Below, piece by piece: positions 23,701 through 31,703 of a stretch of DNA of 34,976 bases. Position numbers and translations under genes: made by a program. Origin of the DNA: Bacteroidia bacterium (GTDB lineage Bacteria > Bacteroidota > Bacteroidia > Chitinophagales > Saprospiraceae); the NCBI GenBank assembly GCA_030429045.1, contig JAUIEA010000024.1, positions 1-34,976 of the forward strand, written 5' to 3'. The first letter of the stretch is position 1; each line of letters opens with the position of its first letter. The notes under the pieces are model-generated. The model did not search any database, had not been told where the DNA came from, and saw only the letters and a list, made by a program, of their open reading frames with translations.

Positions 23701-25487
23701 GGCTCCACACCTGTAAAGGGCTTGAGCGACCAGGCAACCGGTGTCGGAATCGCCAGTATCGGATAGCGTCTGTGAGTCGGTTCATAATAGGGTGAGTGCC
23801 TGTAGATCCAATCGAGGATCGCTCTCGGATCCGAGTTCCACTCCGGGTGTTCCAGGAGAGCCTGGTTCAACTCCTCCTGCAATTCCGGATGCTCTTTCAT
23901 CCAGTCTGCGGCCAGGTCCTCGAATACATAAGCAGAGAAGTATTCTTTCTGATCGAGGATGCCATCCATGAAATTCCAGGCAAACCAACTGTCCGGAGCA
24001 CGCGGATCCATGGTCGCCATCAGGTAGGCAATGGCCTTTTGATCGGATGGGACCCACAGGTCACCGGTTCGAACCAGCATCTCCTCCTTGCGTTCCTCTA
24101 CCTGGACATCCACATGCGGATAATGCCCCTCATACGGTTGGGTATAGGTCTTCTCACTGGAGATGTACAAGACCGGGGCTTGAAGGACCGTGTCTCCCTC
24201 GATCCGGTACATCTGCACCTGGTTGACCGCCAATCGCTCGATAATATCCGTATAGGCCTGTGGCAGGATCCATCCGACAGGTCGGGAAACGGTGGCTACA
24301 GCCCGATATCGGGGGAAATAGGGAATGATCCGTTCATATGGCTGACTGCGATCGTAGAACAGGCGATCCATTCCGGTGACCGGGCTGGTTTTATAGGTAT
24401 GCTGATAACCCCGGAACAAGAGCGAATCTTTCCGATCCCGATCCAGGGTCCACCGGATCGGCCATTCCCTGCAGTTCAAGGCCTGGTTCCGGGCCTCGGC
24501 CCGGGCCCTGAGCAGGTCTTCCCTGTGTGCGGAGGCCAGATGCAGGATGGAATGAAGAAACCGGTGCGTACTGCGCACACGATCCGGGAAGGGTTTGAGC
24601 ATATGGGTTTCCGGCATAAATCCCAGGCTCTGGAACAATGCCGTATACCCTGTCGAATACCGGGGTAGATCCAGAAACCCGTGAATGCCCGTTTCGGGCG
24701 GGCCATCCGTATGGACGTAGGGGGTCATGGGCCAGCCAGCCCTGGCCATCGACCGATACAATCCTGGCAATAATGTCTGTTGCTGGAATTCTGCCAAGGC
24801 CGGGGGGATCTTGTCAGGCTGGGTGGCGATAACGGTGATGGTCGCCTGGTAATCGGCTCCATTGGAGGTATGCGTGTCGACAAAGATGTCCGGGTCCCAT
24901 TTTTGAAACAACCTGGAAAAGGTGAAGGCATTTCGGGAATCGCATTTGATGAAATCCCGGTTGAGGTCCAGATTGCGTCCATTGCCACGAAACCCCTGCA
25001 GTCGGGGGCCATTCTGATTGGCCCGGTAAGTCGGGCTTCTCAGCAATCCGCCATCGGCATTATAGTAGGGCAGGATCACCACCACCAGATCAGTCAACAA
25101 GGCCTGCATATCCGGCTGAAAAGCCAGCTCCCGGGCCAGCATCAGGCATGCATCGACACCTTCCGATTCACCGGGATGAATGGCATTGTTGATCAGCACT
25201 ACGGTCCTTCCCGAGGCTTTGACCTGAACGGGATCGGTCTCCCCATCTGCAGAGATGACAACTTCATACAACGGGAGAAAGCCATCTGATACGCCACATG
25301 TCCGTGTCTGTACCCGGGGTGATGCCGCAGACAGCCGATCCAGATAATCATGAGCTTCCTGCCGGGTAGCCGACCAGCTTGAATCACGTTCAAATGGGGT
25401 GATCCAGTTCTCTTCCATGAACTGGCCAATGCCACTGTCCTGGCAAAGCAGGAAAAGGAGCAGGAACAAACCGTTTCGAATACTCAT
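23697..25487 (-). CDS. Exported M14-family zinc carboxypeptidase
   Basis: A 596-residue secreted peptidase. The start at 25487 gives a clean signal peptide (MSIRNGLFLLLFLLCQDSGI). The M14 catalytic domain has zinc ligands H104 and E107 in NNAIHPGESEG and H206 in VDTHTSNG. GRNLDLNRDF is the substrate-binding Arg block, and E293 in PETHMLKPF is the likely general-base glutamate (the ETHxLKxF form of this subfamily). A ~290-residue C-terminal region (about 305-596) has no motif I know; it begins with a helix rich in basic and Ala residues and may be a binding domain. The enzyme would trim peptides or peptidoglycan stems outside the cytoplasm. In-frame extension upstream to 25652 is rejected because it would bury the signal peptide. 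Confidence 0.88.
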   Translation of the reverse strand: MSIRNGLFLLLFLLCQDSGIGQFMEENWITPFERDSSWSATRQEAHDYLDRLSAASPRVQTRTCGVSDGFLPLYEVVISADGETDPVQVKASGRTVVLINNAIHPGESEGVDACLMLARELAFQPDMQALLTDLVVVILPYYNADGGLLRSPTYRANQNGPRLQGFRGNGRNLDLNRDFIKCDSRNAFTFSRLFQKWDPDIFVDTHTSNGADYQATITVIATQPDKIPPALAEFQQQTLLPGLYRSMARAGWPMTPYVHTDGPPETGIHGFLDLPRYSTGYTALFQSLGFMPETHMLKPFPDRVRSTHRFLHSILHLASAHREDLLRARAEARNQALNCREWPIRWTLDRDRKDSLLFRGYQHTYKTSPVTGMDRLFYDRSQPYERIIPYFPRYRAVATVSRPVGWILPQAYTDIIERLAVNQVQMYRIEGDTVLQAPVLYISSEKTYTQPYEGHYPHVDVQVEERKEEMLVRTGDLWVPSDQKAIAYLMATMDPRAPDSWFAWNFMDGILDQKEYFSAYVFEDLAADWMKEHPELQEELNQALLEHPEWNSDPRAILDWIYRHSPYYEPTHRRYPILAIPTPVAWSLKPFTGVEP

Positions 25488-25779
25488 CTGGCAATGGTTT
25501 GTGATCAAGTTAGTGTTTTCGTCCACTTTCGTTGCGTCTCCCAAACGAGGTCCGGGCCAGGAAAGCCAAATCAGCAAGCTGACCTGGCTGACGACAAATC
25601 TGCAGGCGGGCATGGACCTGTGCTTTGGCTCAGAGGGGACGATCTGATCCAAATCAACCCGCCTTGCAGCTAGGCTGCATCAGCGGGAATCCCCGGTTGC
25701 CCTTCCACTTCGGGGTCTGATGAGAATGACCGGAAAGCCATCCAAAGTAATGTATCTTAGCCCGGTATCCCCAAGCATC
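25488..25779. promoter_or_regulatory. Divergent intergenic region between M14 peptidase and ATPase operon
   Basis: About 290 bases without a gene. TATCTTAG at 25753-25760 (one mismatch to TAnnTTTG) lies 19 bases before the ATPase ATG and is the best promoter candidate for that operon. No clear promoter for the peptidase, operator or RNA structure was seen. Confidence 0.4.
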
Positions 25780-28197
25780 ATGGACCAACCACTGACCGGC
25801 AAATCAATTTCTGTTCCGACGTTCGACGATCTCGTGGACAGTGCCTGGGCACACCCCATGGGCAATGAGCGACTGAAGGCGCTCTCCGACGGTGCGCATA
25901 CGGTATGTGAACGGATGATCTCCTTCGGTAATGCAGCTTTTGCGCGGGTTGGTCAGAATGGCGAACGGACACTGGAGGATTATGACGATATGATGATCAC
26001 GTTCTCCTGGTCATCAGGTGCCAAGTCGGCCCTGTTACTTTGGCGGGATATTATATTCCGCCATCACCAGGCACTACTGGCCTTTGATCGCCAGGAGGTG
26101 GATGAGGACGGATTGTCAAGGCTTGCCGATAAAAGCCGGCAGATCCTGGAAGAATCCGGTCGCGTCCTGATCCAAAAAGCAACCCGACCGGCTGATTCGG
26201 AACGCCAGCTGACCAAAACCATGAAATCCTGGTCCCTGCAAGCCAATCCATGGCCGGTCTACCGGGACCAGATGAATGCGATTGCCGGACAATGTTCAGA
26301 TCTGGTGACGGCAAATCACTTGTTGCGTCAGCTCGCCAGACAAGTGACCCAATTGGCAAAATCGATCGATCAGACCCTGAATCTGACGATCCAGGATCTG
26401 GGGATGCTCAAGACCCACCTCGATGAGATCCAGGATGACCTGACGGCCATCCCGGAAAAGGTGACCAAATCCTCCATTCAGAAAGTGCTGGCCAAAATAG
26501 AAACCGTAGAAGGGTTCTCCCGAGCCGCCATTGTATCCAATCCCTTTACGAGCATACTGGATAAATTTCTGATCCAGCTACCCGATGATCTGTTGATCCC
26601 GATGGATCTGCAGGGTGGTTATATCCAAACCAGAGAGATCCGGTTGCGCAGAAGCTTTCGGACCTGGCTGGAGGCAGAACTGATGCCCTTGATCTACGAA
26701 TTCGTTGAAACCCGGGATGAACATCACAGCGGCTCCGCCATTGTCCTGACCAATCTTAAAAATCGCCTTTCGGCCACCCTCGAAGGAGCCGGGAATCTGC
26801 ATACGCCCCAGCAAAGACAGGAGCTGGTTCATTCGCTGAATGATCGGAAGAACAGCATTCCGCTGGCTCGGGAGTCGATGATCCTGTTGCGGAAAGAAGC
26901 CATGAGTCGACTGAACACCTCGACCAATGTTCGGGATATGCAGGCGGCCGGCAGCACTTTCCTGGCCATGCCACTGGAATCATCCCTGCAACGGATGACG
27001 GATCAGTCGAGTGCCCTGAGCACGTTGATCGCGTCCCGTTTCCGGAAGGCCTGGAATGTGTTGCTGACCTGGCAACGACAGGCCCGAAGAGAGGAGTCCC
27101 TCAGTGTCGGTGAACGCTTGTTGCGCTATATCAAGAGTCACACTCCTGATCCGGCGGCGGAGATGTATACGAGTTTGTTTCTGACGGGAGGCTTTGTCGG
27201 GGATGCATTGTTGGTCAGCCGTCGATCCGAGCTGAAGCGCATCCAGGCCTGTCTCCAGGAATGGCGGGAAGGATATCGGGGGACCGTTCTTCTGACCGGT
27301 GGTCGATTCAGTGGCAAGACCATGTTCGTCGAATCCTTTTCCCGGAATCACTTTCCATCTGCCACTATTCGCCTCCTGCCCGGCCAGCCGATCATCCTGG
27401 CCGGACGAACCTTTATTCCCGGATATGATCTGGAGCCCGCCCTGGAGTTTATCGGCAAGTATGCACTTCAGAGTCGGGCCATGGTCTGGATCGATGACCT
27501 GGAGAACTGGTCCGAAGCCGGAGCATCCCTCAATCGGAACGTGCGTCACCTGGTCCGATTCATGGACACCCATTCGCCGAAACTGTTCTTTGTCGTCTCG
27601 ACCAATCGCATCCTCCTGCCCCACCTCGATCGAACCCATGGTCTGGCGCGCAGCTGCCAGGCCATTATCCACCTGGACAAGCTGGATCCGGAACACCTTC
27701 AAAATGCCATTCTGATCCGACACGGGGCGACCCACAAAACTCTGGTCGATGAACATGGGCAGCAGATGGAAACCGAGCAATTTGTCCGGGAGATCCGCCA
27801 GTTACATCGATTCGCACAAGGGAACATTGGTATTGCCCTGTATTCCTGGGCGTCCAGGATCAGGGTGCACAGTGAACTGGAAGTGCAAATGGCTGAGGCA
27901 TCCACCTATTCACTGCCCCTGGTGATGGATGCGCGCAGCTTTCCCTTGTTCCGGGTCTTGCTGCTCTACCGACAAGTCAATGAGTATCGCTTGAGAAAAT
28001 TGTTCGGGCCAAACTTTGATATCGAGTTCTCTCCCATCGTGCGACGATGGCTCAGCCTGGGTGTCTTGAACCGAAGCCCGGAAGGGTGGCTGGAGATCCA
28101 TCCGATCGTTGCCTATGAGCTGATCAAACAATTGGAACTCTATTCTGCCGAACCCATCTATTCCGAATCCACACTGACCGCATATGGAAACCATTAG
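25780..28197 (+). CDS. Uncharacterised AAA+/STAND-like ATPase with helical N-terminal half
   Basis: An 805-residue cytoplasmic protein that I cannot assign to a named family. Residues 1-480 are mostly helical and charged, with no signal peptide or membrane segment. Residues ~480-740 form a P-loop NTPase: Walker A GGRFSGKT (507-514), Walker B MVWIDDLE (568-575), a sensor-1-like FFVVSTN ending at N609, and an LDKLDPEHLQNAI segment like the AAA+/STAND lid. The last ~80 residues (LFRVLLLYRQVNEYRLRKLF ... RRWLSLGVLNRSPEGWLEI) look like a winged helix. The layout resembles ORC/STAND-type switches in which ATP turnover changes the state of a partner. The start at 25780 is preferred over 25720 because of the promoter-like box between them. 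The 3' end overlaps the next gene by 14 bases, implying coupled synthesis with the membrane protein. Confidence 0.8.
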   Translation: MDQPLTGKSISVPTFDDLVDSAWAHPMGNERLKALSDGAHTVCERMISFGNAAFARVGQNGERTLEDYDDMMITFSWSSGAKSALLLWRDIIFRHHQALLAFDRQEVDEDGLSRLADKSRQILEESGRVLIQKATRPADSERQLTKTMKSWSLQANPWPVYRDQMNAIAGQCSDLVTANHLLRQLARQVTQLAKSIDQTLNLTIQDLGMLKTHLDEIQDDLTAIPEKVTKSSIQKVLAKIETVEGFSRAAIVSNPFTSILDKFLIQLPDDLLIPMDLQGGYIQTREIRLRRSFRTWLEAELMPLIYEFVETRDEHHSGSAIVLTNLKNRLSATLEGAGNLHTPQQRQELVHSLNDRKNSIPLARESMILLRKEAMSRLNTSTNVRDMQAAGSTFLAMPLESSLQRMTDQSSALSTLIASRFRKAWNVLLTWQRQARREESLSVGERLLRYIKSHTPDPAAEMYTSLFLTGGFVGDALLVSRRSELKRIQACLQEWREGYRGTVLLTGGRFSGKTMFVESFSRNHFPSATIRLLPGQPIILAGRTFIPGYDLEPALEFIGKYALQSRAMVWIDDLENWSEAGASLNRNVRHLVRFMDTHSPKLFFVVSTNRILLPHLDRTHGLARSCQAIIHLDKLDPEHLQNAILIRHGATHKTLVDEHGQQMETEQFVREIRQLHRFAQGNIGIALYSWASRIRVHSELEVQMAEASTYSLPLVMDARSFPLFRVLLLYRQVNEYRLRKLFGPNFDIEFSPIVRRWLSLGVLNRSPEGWLEIHPIVAYELIKQLELYSAEPIYSESTLTAYGNH

Positions 28198-28954
28198 TCC
28201 CACCTGGACATCCTGGATCCTGCTCCTTGCTGCGCTGATCGGGCTTTGGTTGCTGGTGCGCTTTCTGGAAAGAACCTTTCCCGGATTTCTACGCGCCCTG
28301 CCACTTCCCCCCCGAAGCATCCTGGTCCTTCGACTCATGCGGAGGTGGTTGCCCCTCCTCATCCTGTTGGTCCTGTCCTGGCGATTCCTGCTGATCAATC
28401 CCCTGCCCCATGGCCTTTTTCTCCTGCTGGCTGTGCTGGGAAGTTTTCAGGCCATCCAGTCATTTTTCCTGGGGTGGGCCATCCGCAGCCGCCTGGTACT
28501 CTATCCCGATCCCTGGCTCCGCTGTGGCGAGATCAGCGGCCGGGTCGACCGCTTCGGACTTCTCGGACTGGAAGTCGTCAATCCCCAGGGAAGGCACACC
28601 CTCTACTATTCCCTCCTGGGACGAAAAGGGTACAGCTTGCTTCCGACCGGCGGCGAGGATACCTTCCTTGAATGCCTTCTGGAGGCCGAGGAAGAAATTA
28701 CCGGGACCAATGCCGGTCAAACCCTCAGTGACCTGCTGGCTTTATGCCCGTATACCGATTGGAATCATCCACCTCTGATCCGGATCACCAATCAATCCCG
28801 GAATCAGTTCTTATTGCGCGTCAATCTGTTGACCAGCCGATTTGAAGGCGCCTTTCGGACCATGCTTTCCGAATCGGGCTATCGCTCCATCCAGCCGGAA
28901 GTAGACCGTCCACTGACCGATTCATCCACCTCCACAGCACGAACATCTGACTAA
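28184..28954 (+). CDS. Membrane protein with MscS-like beta domain
   Basis: A 256-residue protein with three predicted membrane helices (about 10-28, 52-70 and 76-98). These are followed by a segment, LVLYPDPWLRCGEISGRVDR plus FGLLGLEVVNPQGRHTLYYS, that has the layout of the MscS beta domain (G-x-I-x-G-x-V, then strand, then N-x-x-G-R-x-x-x-Y-S). The helix before it (SFFLGWAIRSRL) is where the pore helix TM3 of MscS would be. The rest is a soluble alpha/beta domain without a known motif. I infer a small-conductance channel-like protein, possibly controlled by the ATPase whose gene it overlaps. Homology to MscS is weak by eye and needs a profile search. Confidence 0.6.
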   Translation: METISPTWTSWILLLAALIGLWLLVRFLERTFPGFLRALPLPPRSILVLRLMRRWLPLLILLVLSWRFLLINPLPHGLFLLLAVLGSFQAIQSFFLGWAIRSRLVLYPDPWLRCGEISGRVDRFGLLGLEVVNPQGRHTLYYSLLGRKGYSLLPTGGEDTFLECLLEAEEEITGTNAGQTLSDLLALCPYTDWNHPPLIRITNQSRNQFLLRVNLLTSRFEGAFRTMLSESGYRSIQPEVDRPLTDSSTSTARTSD

Positions 28955-28955
28955 T

Positions 28956-30251
28956 ATGGATATACTGGCTTCATATAACCTGATCATTGAGGCAAGCCTC
29001 ATCATCATCCTATCCTTTTTCTTCAGCGAGCTTTCCCGGAAGACCAATGTCCCGTCAGTCCTCATGCTCATCCTGTTGGGGATCGGGCTCCGTTTTGGTC
29101 TGGACCACATGGGAATGGGCTATCTGGATTTCTTTCCCGTCCTCGAGATCCTGGGGATCGTCGGATTGATCATGATCGTTCTTGAGGCAGCCCTCGAACT
29201 CGAACTGCGGAAGGATAAACTTGTCCCGATCGGAAAGGCTATGCTGATTGCCATCCTGGGATTGGTCCTTTCCGCCTGGGTGGCCGCCATGATACTCGAA
29301 CATTTTGTGCCCGGCATGACCACACGGCAGGCCTGGATCTATGCCACCCCTCTATCCATTCTCAGCAGTGCCATTATCATTCCAAGCGTCACGGGATTGC
29401 AAGCGTTGAAAAAGGAGTTTCATATCTATGAAAGTACCTTCAGTGACATCCTGGGGATCATGCTGTTCTATTTCCTCGTTGCCCCTTATGAAGCCACAGG
29501 TGGCGGGGAGTCCATCAGCGGGTTTTTTGGCACCCTGGTCCTTACCATCCTGATCTCGGTGCTGGCCAGCTACCTCATCGTGGTGATCTTTCAGAACATT
29601 CGATCCCAGGTCAAGTTGTTCCTCCTGATCGCAGTACTCCTCCTGCTCTATGCACTGGGAAAACAAATGCATCTCTCTTCGCTGATCATCATCCTGATCT
29701 TCGGCCTTCTCATTGCCAACAGGGGGGTCTTTTTCCAGGGTCGACTGGCCAAATTCCTGCATGTCGAAAAGGCCAAGGAAATCTATCATGGCCTGCACAT
29801 CCTCACCCTGGAATCTTCTTTTGTCGTCCGGACCTTCTTCTTTGTGATCTTCGGGATCACCATCAGCCTGGCCTCCCTGGCAGATACGACGGTAGTCGTC
29901 ATCAGCCTGCTGATCCTGGCTTCGATCTATGTGATCCGCTGGGGGCTCCTGCGTGCGTTCATGGGCGCGAATATTACACCTCAGTGGGCCATCGCTCCGA
30001 GAGGTCTGATCACCATCCTGTTGTTTTATGCGATCCCTGTCGATGCTCAGGTCGCTGCATTTGAACCGGGAATCCTGCTCTTTGTGATCCTCTTTACCGG
30101 TTTGATCATGACGGGTGCCATGATCTACGACAAACGCCGTCACCATCGGGCTATCCGTACAGCGCAAAACCAGCCGGTCGGGTATATCCAATGGCGGGCG
30201 CCGGAGGTAGAACCGAAAATGCCCGGGACTACATCTACCAGTGCTGAATAA
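28956..30251 (+). CDS. CPA-type cation/proton antiporter
   Basis: A 431-residue membrane transporter with about 12 hydrophobic helices. The fold is that of the CPA1/Na+-H+ exchanger family: first helices LILSFFFSEL and VPSVLMLILLGIGLRFGLD, then ALELELRKDKL, the crossed-helix region ATPLSILSSAIIIPSVTGLQ and the acidic helix ESTFSDILGIMLFYFLVAP. The final helices include WAIAPRGLITILLFYAIP, a strongly conserved Arg-containing block. It would exchange Na+ or K+ for H+ across the inner membrane. In place of the usual T-D-P and N-D pairs it has SS-A and S-D, so ion choice is uncertain. It follows the MscS-like gene by one base and is clearly in the same operon. Confidence 0.85.
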   Translation: MDILASYNLIIEASLIIILSFFFSELSRKTNVPSVLMLILLGIGLRFGLDHMGMGYLDFFPVLEILGIVGLIMIVLEAALELELRKDKLVPIGKAMLIAILGLVLSAWVAAMILEHFVPGMTTRQAWIYATPLSILSSAIIIPSVTGLQALKKEFHIYESTFSDILGIMLFYFLVAPYEATGGGESISGFFGTLVLTILISVLASYLIVVIFQNIRSQVKLFLLIAVLLLLYALGKQMHLSSLIIILIFGLLIANRGVFFQGRLAKFLHVEKAKEIYHGLHILTLESSFVVRTFFFVIFGITISLASLADTTVVVISLLILASIYVIRWGLLRAFMGANITPQWAIAPRGLITILLFYAIPVDAQVAAFEPGILLFVILFTGLIMTGAMIYDKRRHHRAIRTAQNQPVGYIQWRAPEVEPKMPGTTSTSAE

Positions 30252-30271
30252 GACGCATCTGGACAGAAGTG

Positions 30272-30279
30272 TATCTTCG
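30272..30279 (+). promoter_or_regulatory. -7-like box before the hydrolase gene
   Basis: TATCTTCG differs from TAnnTTTG at one position and ends 6 bases before the ATG at 30286. No -33 TTTG is visible. The hydrolase might therefore have its own near-leaderless transcript in addition to read-through from the antiporter operon. Confidence 0.35.
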
Positions 30280-30285
30280 CCACCC

Positions 30286-31071
30286 ATGTTGCATCACACC
30301 ACCTATACAAAAGAGGAAACAGCCCCCTGGGTAGCCTTTATCCACGGTGCCGGTGGCAGCTCTTCCATCTGGTATAAACAGATCCGTGCTTTCCAGGATC
30401 GATTCAATATTCTGCTGGTAGACCTGCGCGGTCATGGCCAGTCAAAAAATCAACCCGAAACCTCCACAGTAAAGTACACGTTTGAACAGATCGCGCATGA
30501 TGTACTGGATGTCATGGATCACCTTCGGATCAAATCTGCCCATCTGGTGGGCATCTCCCTCGGGACCATCATCGTTCGGGAGATCGCAGAGCTCCGCCCC
30601 GAAAAGGTGCGCAGTATGATCATGGCAGGGGCAGTCATGAAAATGAATGTCCGCGGGAAGATCCTGATGCGCTTCGGTGTATGGTTCAAAACGTTGGTCC
30701 CCTATTTGCTGCTCTATAAATTCTTCGCCTTTATCATCATGCCGCGGCGGCAGCATCGCGAGTCGAGGTCCCTGTTCATCCGGGAGGCAAAAAAGCTGGC
30801 CCAGAAGGAATTCATCCGCTGGTTTCGGCTGGCGGCAGATGTCAATGCCAAGTTGAAGTGGTTTCGCATGAAGGAGCTCCCCATCCCGACCCTGTATATC
30901 ATGGGCGATCAGGACCATATGTTCCTCCCTTCCATCCGGCACCTGGTCAGCACACATGCACGTACGGCCCGACTGGCCATCGCCCCCCGATGTGGCCATG
31001 TGGTCAATGTGGAACAACCCGGTTATTTCAATGAGACGGCTATCGGGTTTTTGGGGTCCCTGGACCCATAA
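30286..31071 (+). CDS. Alpha/beta hydrolase
   Basis: A 261-residue cytoplasmic alpha/beta-hydrolase fold enzyme. The oxyanion loop is HGAGGSSSIW (20-29), the nucleophile S91 lies in LVGISLGT, the acid is D210 in YIMGDQDHMF, and H238 lies in PRCGHVVNVEQPGYFNE; the catalytic triad is complete. RGHGQS and the lid region 120-190 rich in aromatic and basic residues are typical of esterase/lactonase-like members. Substrate unknown. The ATG at 30286 gives the expected N-terminus; an upstream in-frame CTG at 30241 would overlap the antiporter gene. It lies 34 bases after the antiporter and could be part of the same unit. Confidence 0.88.
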   Translation: MLHHTTYTKEETAPWVAFIHGAGGSSSIWYKQIRAFQDRFNILLVDLRGHGQSKNQPETSTVKYTFEQIAHDVLDVMDHLRIKSAHLVGISLGTIIVREIAELRPEKVRSMIMAGAVMKMNVRGKILMRFGVWFKTLVPYLLLYKFFAFIIMPRRQHRESRSLFIREAKKLAQKEFIRWFRLAADVNAKLKWFRMKELPIPTLYIMGDQDHMFLPSIRHLVSTHARTARLAIAPRCGHVVNVEQPGYFNETAIGFLGSLDP

Positions 31072-31125
31072 ACTGATCCCAACCCCGGATACTGATCTCG
31101 TTCACCACGCCTGGACCAGGATCGG

Positions 31126-31404
31126 TCAACCCCGGTGGGTCGCAGGCCATTCCCTGACAGGAAATACAGCCCTGTACTCTGCCCGCTGTCGATAATCCAC
31201 ACCTGGCTGGTCGCGGGATTTGAGTTGTTCAATATCCTCTTCCATTTTAACCTGCCGGCGGGCACCTTTGGCAATGAGCAGAAAGCCGGCAAAAATGACG
31301 GCGATCAGGATGCCCGTCAAAAAAAGACATCCCGCACTGATCTCATCAATAAGGCCATCGTCATAGGTTGGGCCATTTCCTTTTTGATGTTGAAATTGTT
31401 TCAT
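31126..31404 (-). CDS. Small single-pass membrane protein, unknown function
   Basis: A 92-residue protein with a short polar N-terminus (MKQFQHQKGNGPTYDDG), one membrane helix (about 26-46, CLFLTGILIAVIFAGFLLIA) and a charged tail with coiled-coil tendency (RRQVKMEEDIEQLK). I do not recognise the family. Support for coding comes from the clean topology and from an exact -7 box (31466-31473) upstream; a plus-strand frame over the same bases is less protein-like. The tail beyond residue 70 looks poor and may be slightly over-extended. Confidence 0.5.
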   Translation of the reverse strand: MKQFQHQKGNGPTYDDGLIDEISAGCLFLTGILIAVIFAGFLLIAKGARRQVKMEEDIEQLKSRDQPGVDYRQRAEYRAVFPVREWPATHRG

Positions 31405-31703
31405 TATGTGCCGCTTTTTGTTTTAAAGAATTCCTCCTCCAGAGAGAGAGTCATTAACTCTGAACCAAAATTACAGGCGGCACCACCCTGACCTGTGGCA
31501 ACTTATGCCACGATTATATAATTTATTATTACATATTAATACTCATCTGTTTGCCCGACAAGCTGATCACCTGAGAGGATATGTCGCCACTCGTCCCAGC
31601 AGAGCTGTTGCCCATCCAACCCCAGTACAAGTGTCGAATAGTCCGGTTAAACCTTCAGGGGGAAAGGATAATTAATACATCAGAAGTGGATCATTTGAAA
31701 TGC
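31405..31703. promoter_or_regulatory. Intergenic region with promoter of the small membrane protein
   Basis: About 300 bases without a convincing gene. Minus-strand TAATTTTG (31473-31466) matches the -7 consensus; TTG lies 25 bases above, too far to be sure. GGAGGAGG lies on the minus strand near 31433-31440 but 28 bases from the ATG, so it is not its ribosome site. Bases 31510-31545 are strongly AT-rich. A small GTGGC/GCCAC hairpin lies near 31490-31507. Confidence 0.4.

Noticed and set aside
31135-31491. Plus-strand 118-codon frame
   Set aside because: It overlaps the minus-strand small membrane protein, which has better topology and an upstream -7 box. Not certain.
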